The notes: generated by a model not told the origin, from the sequence alone. Counted from the first letter of the stretch, positions 43,788 to 53,403 are shown. The stretch is 64,000 bases of DNA from AP-15 sp963797115 (GCA_963797115.1 CAWCOH010000005.1:620001-684000); one strand, 5' to 3'. Program-made: numbers and translations.

Positions 43788-46271
43788 ATGAACCGACGAC
43801 AGCGTCGCGCAGCGGCCAAGCAAGGCAGGTACGGCGACGGTTATTCAGCGGCCGGCGCCCGAAACGCGACGGCCGACCTATTCAACGCGGCGCTCCGCTA
43901 CCAGAGCAGCGGTCGCCTCACCGAGGCCGAGCTGCTCTATGGTCAGGTTCTTGCCATTGAACCGAGCCATGCCCATAGCCTCCACAACCTTGGCAACATT
44001 CTTAGAGAAACGGGGCGCGCGAGCGAGGCGGTAAACTGTTATCGGCGGGCGCTGGTTATCGAACCAAATCGCGTCGAGACCCGCAACAACTTGGCCACGA
44101 CGCTACAAGACCTCGGGCAGCTCGACCAAGCGATCGGCCATTACGAGAAGGTATTGTCGCTCGACCCAGACAATGCCGATGTCCACAACAACCTCGGTAC
44201 CGCCCTTCAGGACCAAGGCCGGCAGGAGGCGGCTGCGAACGCATACCGGCGGGCACTAGACCTCAAACCGGATAACGTCGAGGCTCTTGCCAATCTAGGC
44301 AATGCCTGCCGAGACCTCGGCCAATTCGATCAGGCGGTCGTATTTTTACAGCGTGCTCTCGCCCTTGATCCTAATCATGTCGGTATCCACAACTGTCTTG
44401 GCGTCACCCTCCGCGAAATCGGCGCGTTGGGTGACGCGATGGCTCATTACCAGCGCGCCCTCGCCCTCGATCCCGACGACCCCGGGACCCATTGCAACCT
44501 TGGTGTAGCGCTTCGCGATCAAGGCGATACCGATAAGGCGGCCGCACACCTGATGCGGGCGCTCGAGCTCAGGCCAGACTACGCGGAGGCACACAATAAT
44601 CTCGGGCTCGTTTTCCACGACCAGGCTCGGCTGGGCGCGGCGGTGACTCATTTCGAGCACGCCCTAGCTATAAGACCCGGCTACCCCGAGGCTCATACCA
44701 ACCTTGGGATCGCCTTCCAGGACCAAGGCCGGCTCGACGACGCGATCAGCCACTTCGAGCGGGCATTGACGCTGCGGCCAGATTTTGCTGTCGCGCATTA
44801 CAACCTCGCGGTCGTTCTTCAGCAGCAAGGCAGAGTCGAAGAGGCGGCGCTGCGTCATCGGCAGGCGCTGTCAGTAAAGCCTGATTACGCCGATGCCAAA
44901 TTTGGGCTGTGCATGGCGCAGTTGCCGATTATCTATCAAGACATAGGCGAGATCGCTGAGCGCCGCGCCGCCTACGAAGAGCATTTGAAAGAGTTGTGCC
45001 AGGAGCTCGGTCAACCGGACGCGGCCGCCATCCTAGCCAAGGGGGTGGGCTCGAACCAGCCGTTTTTCCTCGCCTATCAGGGACAGAACGACCGCGATCT
45101 CCAGGCGCTCTACGGTTCGTCGGTCTGCAATATCATGAGTGAATGCAACCTCCCCGCGGCTTTGGCGCCTCCACGCAGACCGGGGGAGCTGATCAGGATC
45201 GGCATCGTCAGCGAGTACTTTCGCAGCCATTCCGTCTGGAAGCTGAACATTCGGGGCTGGCTGCACCAGCTAGATCGCCGGAAGTTCGAGCTTTTCGGTT
45301 ACCACACCGGAAAGCGCCGGGACGCCGCAACGGCTGAGGCGCAATCTCTGTGCGACCGTTTCGTGCAGGGGCCCTTGCCTGCCGATCGCTGGCGTGAGCT
45401 GATTCTGGCCGATGCGCCGCACATTTTGATCTATCCGGAGATTGGCATGGGCCCGGTCGCTGCCCAACTCGCCACGCAGCGTCTGGCGCCGACCCAGTGC
45501 AACTTTGCCGGCCATCCGGAGACCAGTGGGTATCCAACTCTCGACTATTTCCTCAGCAGCGAGCTGATGGAGCCGCCCGAGGGTCAGGAGCACTACACCG
45601 AGAGGCTGATACGGCTCCCCAATATGGCGACTTATTATGAGCCGGTCCTTCCGGACCAAGTGGCGAACGGATCGGCGCGGTTCGAATGGCCAGCGACGGT
45701 GCCAATCTTCTGGTGCGGTCAATCGCTCTTCAAATACTTACCTCAATTCGACGCAATTTTTCCCCGGATCGCCCGAGAGGTGGGCGACTGCCGCTTCATT
45801 TTCATCGAATTTCCGAGCGGCGAATATGTAACCGAGTTGTTTCGCAAGCGGCTCGATCGCGCCTTCGCCGAGTTCGGCCTGAGCGCTGGTGACTTTGTCA
45901 CGATCCTGCCGCGCTTGAGCGAGGATCAGTTCGGAGCGGCCATCGCTCGGTGTGACATCGGTCTCGACAGCATCGGGTGGACCGGCAACAATTCGACGCT
46001 GGAGGCCGTGGCTCAGGATTTACCCATCGTAACACTGCCGGGGACGATGATGCGTGGTCGTCACACGATGGCAATCCTGCAGATGATGGGGGTCACGGAT
46101 ACTATTGCCCGGTCGCTTGATGATTATGTTTCTACTGCCGCTTCCCTTGCGCAGAACGTATCCTGGCGGATGGCGGTCAGAAAAAAAATTGCCGAATGTA
46201 AATATCGCCTCTACCGCGACAACTCCTTCATTGGAGCGTTGGAGGAGTTTCTAGTTCAGGTGGCCCCTTAA
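43788..46271 (+). CDS. TPR protein with SPINDLY/OGT-like (GT41) glycosyltransferase domain
   Basis: An 827-residue protein. Residues about 26-370 hold roughly ten tetratricopeptide repeats (such as AHSLHNLGNILRETGRASEA and AEAHNNLGLVFHDQARLGAA). The C-terminal half has the GT41-like pattern IRIGIVSEYFRSHSVWKLNI, DILIYPE-type strands (ILIYPEIGMGPVAAQLATQR), LAPTQCNFAGHPETSGYPTL, FWCGQSLFKYLPQFDAIFPR and GLDSIGWTGNNSTLEAVAQD, LPIVTLPG. It probably adds a sugar to a protein or glycan in the cytoplasm. The next gene starts three bases later, so the pair is likely functionally linked. Confidence 0.88.
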   Translation: MNRRQRRAAAKQGRYGDGYSAAGARNATADLFNAALRYQSSGRLTEAELLYGQVLAIEPSHAHSLHNLGNILRETGRASEAVNCYRRALVIEPNRVETRNNLATTLQDLGQLDQAIGHYEKVLSLDPDNADVHNNLGTALQDQGRQEAAANAYRRALDLKPDNVEALANLGNACRDLGQFDQAVVFLQRALALDPNHVGIHNCLGVTLREIGALGDAMAHYQRALALDPDDPGTHCNLGVALRDQGDTDKAAAHLMRALELRPDYAEAHNNLGLVFHDQARLGAAVTHFEHALAIRPGYPEAHTNLGIAFQDQGRLDDAISHFERALTLRPDFAVAHYNLAVVLQQQGRVEEAALRHRQALSVKPDYADAKFGLCMAQLPIIYQDIGEIAERRAAYEEHLKELCQELGQPDAAAILAKGVGSNQPFFLAYQGQNDRDLQALYGSSVCNIMSECNLPAALAPPRRPGELIRIGIVSEYFRSHSVWKLNIRGWLHQLDRRKFELFGYHTGKRRDAATAEAQSLCDRFVQGPLPADRWRELILADAPHILIYPEIGMGPVAAQLATQRLAPTQCNFAGHPETSGYPTLDYFLSSELMEPPEGQEHYTERLIRLPNMATYYEPVLPDQVANGSARFEWPATVPIFWCGQSLFKYLPQFDAIFPRIAREVGDCRFIFIEFPSGEYVTELFRKRLDRAFAEFGLSAGDFVTILPRLSEDQFGAAIARCDIGLDSIGWTGNNSTLEAVAQDLPIVTLPGTMMRGRHTMAILQMMGVTDTIARSLDDYVSTAASLAQNVSWRMAVRKKIAECKYRLYRDNSFIGALEEFLVQVAP

Positions 46272-46273
46272 GG

Positions 46274-46948
46274 ATGAAGCATTCTCAAAGAGATGGCGAT
46301 GGAGATGGCGAGCCGACGGACAGCCTGAGCATTCTCGACCTCGATCGCCTGCGGGCGGCGCCGCTGAACCGCGATCCATTTGATTTCATCGTCGTGGAGC
46401 AGTTTCTCCGCGTCGGCGCGCTGCCTTCTCTTATCGCCGATTTCCCCGCAATCCGACAGCACGGCAGCTTTCCCGTAGAGAGCCTCGACTACGGGCCAGG
46501 TTTCGCTCGCCTCGTTGCAGACTTGACCGGGTCGGCGATACGCGAAGCGATCGAGGAGAAATTCGGCGTCGACCTCAGCGGACGGCCGACCCTGCTCACG
46601 GTGCGCGGCAAGAGCGACGGTAAGGACGGTCACATCCACACCAACTCGAAAACCAAGATCATCACCCTGCTGCTCTACATGAACCCGGTATGGGATCCTG
46701 CCGAGGGCCGATTGCGTTTCCTGCGAGGACCGAGGGACCTCGATGATTGTGCGGAAGAGGTGACGCCGCTCGCCGGAACCATGGTGGCGTTCCGGCGAAG
46801 CGAACGCTCGTTCCACGGGCATCGCCCGCACGTCGGCGAGCGTCGTTCGTTGCAGCTGAACTGGGTCATGGACGAGACGGTGGTTCGACGCGAGCTGAGC
46901 CGCCACCGCTGGTCGGCCCGCCTCAAGGCACTGAACCCGTTTGGTTAG
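46274..46948 (+). CDS. 2OG-Fe(II) oxygenase-like protein with altered metal motif
   Basis: A 224-residue protein of the 2-oxoglutarate oxygenase-like group: PFDFIVVEQFLRVGALPSLI, GKSDGKDGHIHTNSKTKIIT, LLLYMNPVWDPAEGRLRFLR and AFRRSERSFHGHRPHVGERR, SLQLNW. The distal His and the 2OG-binding Arg are present. The usual HTD of the metal site is HTN here (Asp to Asn), which may weaken iron binding. It is coupled to the TPR glycosyltransferase, suggesting a shared modification pathway. Confidence 0.8.
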   Translation: MKHSQRDGDGDGEPTDSLSILDLDRLRAAPLNRDPFDFIVVEQFLRVGALPSLIADFPAIRQHGSFPVESLDYGPGFARLVADLTGSAIREAIEEKFGVDLSGRPTLLTVRGKSDGKDGHIHTNSKTKIITLLLYMNPVWDPAEGRLRFLRGPRDLDDCAEEVTPLAGTMVAFRRSERSFHGHRPHVGERRSLQLNWVMDETVVRRELSRHRWSARLKALNPFG

Positions 46949-46975
46949 CGCGTCCCTCTGTTGCGGCTCAGCCAC

Positions 46976-47137
46976 GCTGCGACGAAAACACCACGGGAGT
47001 AGTAGAGTGCGCTTGAACGAAGCCACCGCTTTGATATTGTGGCGGAAGAAAGGGGCGTGCGTTCCAGCTTCGGGCGGCCGCAACCTCCGCTTAACCGAAC
47101 AGGGAGGAAGTGAGACGCTAAATCTTTAGGGGGAGCG
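46976..47137 (+). promoter_or_regulatory. Conserved upstream region of porin 1
   Basis: GCTGCGACGAAAACACCACG begins exactly 162 bases before the ATG, as it does upstream of porin 2. CGCTTTGATATTGT and AACAGGGAGGAA recur between, so the promoter and leader were duplicated with the gene. The Shine-Dalgarno GGGGGAG is just before the ATG at 47138. Confidence 0.65.
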
Positions 47138-48781
47138 ATGACCAGAAAGCGGAATATCGTCAGCGTAGCGGCGATCGGCGGGCTTAGTGCTGCGATTGCA
47201 TCACTGACTGGCCTTCCCGCGGCGAGCGCGGATGAGTTGGCCGACCTGCGGGCCAATCAGGAGCTCCTTCAGAAGCGGATTGACCAGCTCTCCCAGGCTC
47301 CCCCTCCGGGGGCCCCGGGTCCGTATGTCCCGGGGTTCGGGCCGGAGACCCGGCCGGTGGCCAAGCCGGTCACCACCGGCAGCTTCCCGCGATCGTTTCT
47401 GATCCCCGGCACCGACACCTCATTGCGCATCGGCGGCATCGCCTGGACCGATGTCGTCTGGTACATGAAGGGCGCGCGACAAAGCACCGCGCTCAACGGC
47501 CAGGGCGGCAATCCCGACGGCAGCCAGAATGGCCTGGGGGGCACCGGTATGCTGCCCGCCATCCCGCTCAACAACACGGTGGGGCATTCCCGCGCCTCGG
47601 CCTTCGACGTCTCATCGCGGCCGAGCCGGCTGTTGTTCGACGCCCGGACCCCGACCGCCTGGGGCGAGGTCAAGGCCTATATCGAGATGGACTTCGCCGC
47701 CGCCAACGAGAACACAATCAATAACGGTGTCGGGAACGTCACCAGCGGCTGGATCCCGCGCCTGCGCAAGGCCTACGGGACGATGGGCGGGCTGCTGGCC
47801 GGGCAGGAGACCGGCATGTTGCACGATTCCGACGCCGACGCCGAGCTGCTCGATTTCGGCGGTCCCGCGGCGACCGCAGGCCGGTCGCGTGTGCCGCAGG
47901 TCAAATACACCTATCAGGGTCCCTACGGCTCGGTGTGGATCTTCGGATTCGAGAACCCGCAACCTTCGCTGACCAACAGAAATGGCAACATAAGTGTCGA
48001 CACCACTTCGGTGCCGGGCGTCGCACCGTGCTCGGTGACCGGCAACAACACGGCCGCCAACCCGGCGACCACGGCTTGCGTCGGCAGCGCGGCGTTTTTC
48101 AACGCGAATAAGTCAACGTGGCCGGAGATCATCGGGACGGCGCGCATCAACCAGCCTTGGGGCCATTTCCAGGTCGGCGGGGTGGTGCGCAACAACAACG
48201 TGAATGACGGCCAATTCCTCGACCAGAGCTATGCCGGCTATGGCGGCACGATCAGCGGCGACGTTCACCCGTTCACCGGCGCCCCCGGGCCTCTGGGCAA
48301 GGATGATCTCGGTTTCGGCACCACCCACATCGTCAATGCGGGCGGCCAGATCGCCAACAGCCCCTCGGTGGTGACGAATTTCGGCAGCAACATCGACGTG
48401 CCGGGCTTCGGCTTTGTCAACCCGCTGACGAGCACGCAGTGGAACACGCCGGGCTCCGACGTAAGGCGCGCCTATGACCGGGCGGTGCGCTTTGCGGACT
48501 CGCACTCGCACAGCGGCTGGATCTGGTACCAGCACTGGTGGACCGAGAGCCTGCGCTCGACGCTCGAGACGAGCGCCTCGTGGTTCGCCGTGAACACGGC
48601 CCTGCTGGGGCAGAACACCAGCAACAACAAACTGTTGGCGGTAGCCCACGGCAACTTGATCTGGAGCCCGGTGGCGTTTGTCGATCTCGGTGTCGAATAT
48701 GCCTGGGGCCACAGGGTTACCGTTGCCAACTTCAAGGGCGACGCTTACTCCTTGCAGGGCTCGATGCGCGTCAGGTTCTGA
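47138..48781 (+). CDS. DcaP-like outer-membrane porin 1
   Basis: A 547-residue exported beta-barrel protein. A signal peptide (AAIGGLSAAIASLTGLPAASA) precedes a short coiled segment (DELADLRANQELLQKRIDQL), a proline-rich linker and the barrel, whose first strand is TSLRIGGIAWTDVVWYMKGA. It ends with YSLQGSMRVRF, the C-terminal Phe being the usual BAM signal. It is the first of three tandem paralogues. Its own terminator follows. The substrate is unknown; DcaP-type porins pass dicarboxylates and other anions. Confidence 0.85.
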   Translation: MTRKRNIVSVAAIGGLSAAIASLTGLPAASADELADLRANQELLQKRIDQLSQAPPPGAPGPYVPGFGPETRPVAKPVTTGSFPRSFLIPGTDTSLRIGGIAWTDVVWYMKGARQSTALNGQGGNPDGSQNGLGGTGMLPAIPLNNTVGHSRASAFDVSSRPSRLLFDARTPTAWGEVKAYIEMDFAAANENTINNGVGNVTSGWIPRLRKAYGTMGGLLAGQETGMLHDSDADAELLDFGGPAATAGRSRVPQVKYTYQGPYGSVWIFGFENPQPSLTNRNGNISVDTTSVPGVAPCSVTGNNTAANPATTACVGSAAFFNANKSTWPEIIGTARINQPWGHFQVGGVVRNNNVNDGQFLDQSYAGYGGTISGDVHPFTGAPGPLGKDDLGFGTTHIVNAGGQIANSPSVVTNFGSNIDVPGFGFVNPLTSTQWNTPGSDVRRAYDRAVRFADSHSHSGWIWYQHWWTESLRSTLETSASWFAVNTALLGQNTSNNKLLAVAHGNLIWSPVAFVDLGVEYAWGHRVTVANFKGDAYSLQGSMRVRF

Positions 48782-48809
48782 CCACGAGGGAAATTCTCGA
48801 CTTAAGAAA

Positions 48810-48840
48810 CCCGCCGGCTAGCGCCGGCGGGTCTTTTGTT
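48810..48840 (+). terminator. Rho-independent terminator of porin 1
   Basis: CCCGCCGGC (48810-48818), loop TAGC, GCCGGCGGG (48823-48831), then TCTTTTGTT. A perfect 9-bp GC stem followed by a T-rich tail. Confidence 0.92.
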
Positions 48841-49301
48841 GCCCGGCGGGCCACCTCGCGCCGTTCGTTACTGAGCTCGACCCGCGGCTGTGCGAGCCGG
48901 GGGCCATCCACGTCTTCGAATGTGACTTTACCGAGGGCCGGAAAGGCGTAGATGGGCGGGACAAGCCCGGCCAAGGGATCTAGGGGCCGCGGACCTGGAA
49001 GGTCCGCCTAATCCTCCGAGTCAATCCCGAGTGGGACGATCTACCATCGGATTGTTTGAAGACGTGGGTGGCCGGAGCGAGTCCGGCCACGGGGGATTGT
49101 CCAGCTCTCTGCAGCAAGTTCGAATAGCCGCAGTGGAAAGCTCAACCGGACAGAGCATCAAGTCCAGCGATGACGACTCGCGTGATGCGCTAGTGCGGAA
49201 TGGTTTAAACAGGTTCGCCAAACCCGCGTAACCTCTCCACAGTTGAGGTTATTTATCTCATAAAGTCATATGGATACGATGCTGTGTTGCGCGTTAGCAA
49301 C
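48841..49301. other. Intergenic region between porins 1 and 2
   Basis: No gene is recognised. Two perfect hairpins occur: GCGGACCT GGA AGGTCCGC at 48989-49007 and GTGGCCGGA GCGAG TCCGGCCAC near 49069-49091. Neither has a T-run, so they are not clear terminators. The AT-rich stretch at 49245-49280 precedes the conserved porin upstream block. Confidence 0.4.
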
Positions 49302-49463
49302 GCTGCGACGAAAACACCACGGAGATGGCAGAGGGCACTTGATCGGTGCCCGCGCTTTGATATTGTAACGTGAGAAACGGCGGGTGTGCCATCTCTGGCC
49401 GCGACAGCTGTGGATGACTGAACAGGGAGGAAACAAGACGCTGATTCTTTGAGCGGAGGAGTG
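49302..49463 (+). promoter_or_regulatory. Conserved upstream region of porin 2
   Basis: It begins with the same GCTGCGACGAAAACACCACG 162 bases before the ATG, and again has CGCTTTGATATTGT and AACAGGGAGGAA. A GGAGGAG Shine-Dalgarno precedes the ATG at 49464. Porin 3 keeps only a shorter version (TTGCGACGAAAGCGCCACTG from 51232). Confidence 0.65.
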
Positions 49464-51113
49464 ATGACCGGGAAGCGGAATACTGGCAGCGTAGCGGCGA
49501 TCGGCGGGCTGAGCGCCGCGATGGCCTTGCTGACGGGCCTCCCCGCGGTAAGCGCCGACGAACTGGCGGATCTGCGGGCCAATCAGGAGCTCCTCCAGAA
49601 GCGGATCGATCAGCTCTCCCAGGCTCCTCCTCCGGCGGCCCCGGGCCCGTATGTCCCGGGGTTCGGGCCGGAGACGCGGCCTGCGGCCAAGCCGGTCACC
49701 ACCGGCAGCTTCCCGCGATCGTTTTTGATCCCCGGAACCGACACCTCATTGCGCATCGGCGGCATCGCCTGGACCAACGTCGTCTGGTACATGCACGGCG
49801 CGCGGCAAAGCACCGCGCTCAACAGCCAGGGCGGCAATCCCGACGGCAGTGCGAACGGGATGGGCGGCACCGGGATGCTGCCCGCCATTCCGCTCAACAA
49901 TACGGTGGGGCATTCGCGGGCCCAGGCCTTCGACGTCTCCTCGCGGCCGAGCCGGCTGTTGTTCGACGCCCGGACGCCGACGGCCTATGGCGAGGTCAAG
50001 GCCTATATCGAATTTGATTTCGGCGCCGCCAACGAGAACACGATCAATAACGGCATAGGGAACGTCACCAGCGGCTGGATCCCGCGGCTGCGCAAGGCCT
50101 ACGGGACGATGGGCGGGCTGCTGGCCGGGCAGGAGACCGGCATATTGCACGACCCCGACGCCGACGCCGAGCTTGCCGATTTCGGCGGCGGCGCGGCGAG
50201 CGCCGGCCGCTCGCGCGTGCCGCAGGTCAAATACACCTACCAGGGGCCCTACGGGTCGGTGTGGACCCTCGGATTCGAGAACCCGGAACCGAGTATCACC
50301 AGCAGGTTCAGCAGCAATCTTGACAACACCTCGGTACCGGGCACCTCGCCGTGCTCGGTGACCGGCAACAACACGGCCGCCAACCCGGCGACCACGGCTT
50401 GCGTCGGCAGCGCGGCGTTTTTCAACGCGAATAAGTCAACGTGGCCGGAGATCATCGGGACGGCGCGCATCAACCAGCCGTGGGGCCACTTGCAGATCGG
50501 CGGGGTGGTGCGCAACAACAACGTGAATGACGGCCAATTCCTCGACCAGAGCTATGCCGGCTATGGCGGCACGATCAGCGGCGACGTCCACCCGTTCAGC
50601 GGCGCCTCTGGTCCTCTCGGCAAAGATGATCTGGGCTTCGGCACCACCCACATCGTCAATGCGGGCGGCCAGATCGGCAACAGCACCAGTGTAGTGACGA
50701 ATTTCGGCAGCAACATCGACGTGCCGGGCTTCGGCTTTGTCAACCCGCTCTCCGGGCCGTTCAGCACGCTGTGGAACACGCCGGGCTCGGACGTAAGACG
50801 CGCCTATGACCGAGCGGTGCGCTTTGCGGACTCGCAGTCGAGCAGCGGCTGGATCTGGTACCAGCACTGGTGGACCGAGAACCTCCGTTCGACGATCGAG
50901 GCGAGTGCCATCTGGAACGCTGTGAATACAACCCTGCTGGGACAGAATACCACCAACAACAAGTTGCTAAGCATAACGCATGCCAACCTGTTCTGGAGCC
51001 CGGTGGCGTTTGTCGACTTGGCCCTCGAATATTCCTGGGGCCACCGTGTAACCGTCGCCAACTTCAAGGGCGACGCCTATGCGATCAATGGCTTGATGCG
51101 CGTCAGGTTCTGA
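49464..51113 (+). CDS. DcaP-like outer-membrane porin 2
   Basis: A 549-residue paralogue of porin 1, nearly identical over long stretches (for example FGPETRPAAKPVTTGSFPRS). The signal peptide is MTGKRNTGSVAAIGGLSAAM... ending AVSADE. Differences cluster in probable extracellular loops (SITSRFSSNLDNTSV in place of the porin 1 loop) and near the C-terminus. It ends with NGLMRVRF. The ATG at 49464 follows GGAGGAG; a TTG at 49449 is not needed. It has its own promoter block and terminator. Confidence 0.85.
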   Translation: MTGKRNTGSVAAIGGLSAAMALLTGLPAVSADELADLRANQELLQKRIDQLSQAPPPAAPGPYVPGFGPETRPAAKPVTTGSFPRSFLIPGTDTSLRIGGIAWTNVVWYMHGARQSTALNSQGGNPDGSANGMGGTGMLPAIPLNNTVGHSRAQAFDVSSRPSRLLFDARTPTAYGEVKAYIEFDFGAANENTINNGIGNVTSGWIPRLRKAYGTMGGLLAGQETGILHDPDADAELADFGGGAASAGRSRVPQVKYTYQGPYGSVWTLGFENPEPSITSRFSSNLDNTSVPGTSPCSVTGNNTAANPATTACVGSAAFFNANKSTWPEIIGTARINQPWGHLQIGGVVRNNNVNDGQFLDQSYAGYGGTISGDVHPFSGASGPLGKDDLGFGTTHIVNAGGQIGNSTSVVTNFGSNIDVPGFGFVNPLSGPFSTLWNTPGSDVRRAYDRAVRFADSQSSSGWIWYQHWWTENLRSTIEASAIWNAVNTTLLGQNTTNNKLLSITHANLFWSPVAFVDLALEYSWGHRVTVANFKGDAYAINGLMRVRF

Positions 51114-51143
51114 CGGAAAAGTAACCGAAGTCCCGGCTCCTGC

Positions 51144-51172
51144 AACCCGCCGGCTAAGCTGGCGGGTTTTGG
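51144..51172 (+). terminator. Rho-independent terminator of porin 2
   Basis: AACCCGCCGGC, loop TAA, GCTGGCGGGTT, then TT. The stem has one mismatch and ends in a short T-run. It is clearly related to the terminators after porins 1 and 3. Confidence 0.85.
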
Positions 51173-51360
51173 CGTTGGGGGTAACCCCCGGCGCGGCGGC
51201 GGGCTGCTTGCTGTTGTAATCCTGCCACATATTGCGACGAAAGCGCCACTGAGCGATCGAATAGACTTGCTAGTCGCCGCAACGTCTCGGTAGCCTGATC
51301 AAGCAAACGGCGCCCTCTTCAGAGGGATAGCCGGTGATGTTTTTGAACAGGGGGCAGGCG

Positions 51361-53013
51361 ATGGCTGGGAAGCGGAATCTCGTCAACGTGGCGGCGAGCG
51401 GCGGGCTGAGTGCCGCGATTGCGTTGCTGAGTGGCCTTCCTGCGGTGAACGCCGACGAGCTGGCGGATCTGCGAGCCAATCAGGAACTCCTCCAAAAGCG
51501 GATCGATCAGCTCTCCCAGGCTCCCCCTCCGGCAGCCCCGGGTCCCTATGTCCCGGGGTTCGGGCCGGAGACCCGGCCGGCGGCCAAGCCGGTCACCACC
51601 GGCAGCTTTCCGCGATCGTTTCTGATCCCCGGCACCGAGACCTCATTGCGCATCGGCGGCATCGCCTGGACCAACGTTCTCTGGTATATGCATGGCGCGC
51701 GCCGGAGCACCGCGCTCAACAGCCAGGGCGGCAATCCCGACGGCAGCGAGAACGGCTTTGGCGGGACCGGAGGTTTGCCCAATATTCCGCTCAACGGGGA
51801 GGTCGGGCATTCGCGGGCCCAGGCCTTCGACATCTCGTCGCGGCCGAGCCGCCTGTTGTTCGATGCCCGGACCCCGACCGCCTATGGCGAAGTGAAGGCC
51901 TATATAGAATTTGATTTCAACGCCGCCAACGAGAACACGATCAATAACGGTATAGCGAACGTCACCAGCGGCTGGATCCCGCGCCTGCGCAAGGCCTACG
52001 GGACGATGGGCGGGCTGCTGGTCGGGCAGGAGACCGGCATGTTCCACGACCCCGACGCCGACGCCGAGGTCGCCGATTTCGGCGGCGGCGCGGCGAGTTC
52101 CGGCCGCGCGCGCGCGCCGCAGGTCAAATACACCTATCAGGGCCCCTACGGCACGGTGTGGGCCATCGGGTTCGAGAACCCAGTACCAACGCTGACCAAC
52201 AGAAACGGCAACATCAATATCGACTCCACTTCGGTGCCGGGCACCTCACCGTGCTCGGTGACCGGCAACACCTCGGCCGCCAACCCGGCGACCACGGCTT
52301 GCGTCAGCAGCGGGGCGTTTTTCAACATAGCTAAAAGGTCTTGGCCGGAGTTCATCGGGACGGCGCGCATCAACCAGCCCTGGGGCCATCTCGCGATTGG
52401 CGGGGTGGTGCGCGACAACAACATGAATGACGGCCAATTCATCGACCAGAGCTATATCGGCTATGGCGGGAGGATCAGCGGCGACGTCCACCCGTTCAGC
52501 GGCGCCTCTGGTCCTCTCGGCAAGGATGATCTGGGCTTCGGCACCGCCCACGTCGTCAATGCGGGCGGCCAGATCGGCAACAGCTCCGGGGTGGTGACCA
52601 ATTTCGGCAGCAACATCGACGTGCCGGGCTTCGGCTTTGTCAACCCGCTCTCCGGGCCGTTCAGCGCGCAGTGGAACACGCCGGGCTCGGACGTAAGGCG
52701 CGCCTATGACCGGGCGGTGCGCTTTTCGGACTCGCACTCGCACAGCGGCTGGATCTGGTACCAGCACTGGTGGACCACCAATCTTCGGTCGACGATCGAG
52801 ACGAGCGCGATATGGAACGCTCTGGACACGGCCCTGCTGGGGCAGAACACCAATGATAACAAATATCTGGCGATAGCCCATGCCAACCTATTCTGGAGCC
52901 CGGTGGCGTTTGTCGACTTGGCCCTCGAATATTCCTATGGCCACCGCCAGACGATCTCCAACCGCAAGGGCGACGCCTATGCCATCAATGGTTTGATGCG
53001 CGTCAGGTTCTAA
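51361..53013 (+). CDS. DcaP-like outer-membrane porin 3
   Basis: A 550-residue third paralogue. The signal peptide is MAGKRNLVNVAASGGLSAAI..., then DELADLRANQELLQKRIDQL, the first strand TSLRIGGIAWTNVLWYMHGA, and the C-terminal INGLMRVRF. It differs from the other two mainly in loop segments (GLPNIPLNGEVGHSR; FFNIAKRSWPEFIG). The ATG at 51361 is preferred over 51334. Its upstream region is the most diverged of the three, so its regulation may differ. Confidence 0.85.
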   Translation: MAGKRNLVNVAASGGLSAAIALLSGLPAVNADELADLRANQELLQKRIDQLSQAPPPAAPGPYVPGFGPETRPAAKPVTTGSFPRSFLIPGTETSLRIGGIAWTNVLWYMHGARRSTALNSQGGNPDGSENGFGGTGGLPNIPLNGEVGHSRAQAFDISSRPSRLLFDARTPTAYGEVKAYIEFDFNAANENTINNGIANVTSGWIPRLRKAYGTMGGLLVGQETGMFHDPDADAEVADFGGGAASSGRARAPQVKYTYQGPYGTVWAIGFENPVPTLTNRNGNINIDSTSVPGTSPCSVTGNTSAANPATTACVSSGAFFNIAKRSWPEFIGTARINQPWGHLAIGGVVRDNNMNDGQFIDQSYIGYGGRISGDVHPFSGASGPLGKDDLGFGTAHVVNAGGQIGNSSGVVTNFGSNIDVPGFGFVNPLSGPFSAQWNTPGSDVRRAYDRAVRFSDSHSHSGWIWYQHWWTTNLRSTIETSAIWNALDTALLGQNTNDNKYLAIAHANLFWSPVAFVDLALEYSYGHRQTISNRKGDAYAINGLMRVRF

Positions 53014-53044
53014 CCAACTAACTACGGGGAGGTTCGGTTCGCGC

Positions 53045-53073
53045 AACCCGCCGGCTTTGCCGGCGGGTTTTTG
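53045..53073 (+). terminator. Rho-independent terminator of porin 3
   Basis: AACCCGCCGGC (53045-53055), loop TTT, GCCGGCGGGTT (53059-53069), then TTTG. A perfect 11-bp stem with a T-run, the best of the three porin terminators. Confidence 0.93.
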
Positions 53074-53114
53074 TTGGCGCCCCGGGGGCGAGCATCATAA
53101 ATTCTCTGACCGAT

Positions 53115-53373
53115 ATGCGCTGCCTTCTGATCCCTCTCCTGCTGATGCCCGCCGGGCTCACGTCTTGCGGTGCGATGCAGAGTCAGGCGACCAAGATCGA
53201 CGACCGCACCTACCGGATCGAAGGCCCGGGGGTGCCCGGTGGTGCGGAGGCGCCAAACCGTCGGATGGCCTCGCGTGTCTGCCCTGGCGGCTATCGCGTG
53301 CTCGAACTCGACGCGTTTCAAGGTCGATCCCGGTGAGGGGACTTATACCAACTGGGTGATCCGCTGCCTGTAA
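53115..53373 (+). pseudogene. Small lipoprotein gene, frameshifted
   Basis: The first frame reads MRCLLIPLLLMPAGLTSCGA with a lipobox Cys, then IDDRTYRIEGPGVPGGAEA and ASRVCPGGYRVLELDA, and stops at 53336 after an out-of-family tail. A second frame continues with FKVDPGEGTYTNWVIRCL and stops at 53373. Joining the two gives an 80-odd-residue lipoprotein with Cys in VCPGGY and in the final IRCL, so a single indel near 53320 is the likely cause. Function unknown. Confidence 0.6.
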
Positions 53374-53403
53374 GAGCTGGCTGCCAGGGAACCGGGAGAA
53401 GGC

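Noticed and set aside
53022..53321. Minus-strand 99-codon frame over the terminator and small lipoprotein gene
   Set aside because: It spans the porin terminator and has no ribosome-binding site or family-like sequence.
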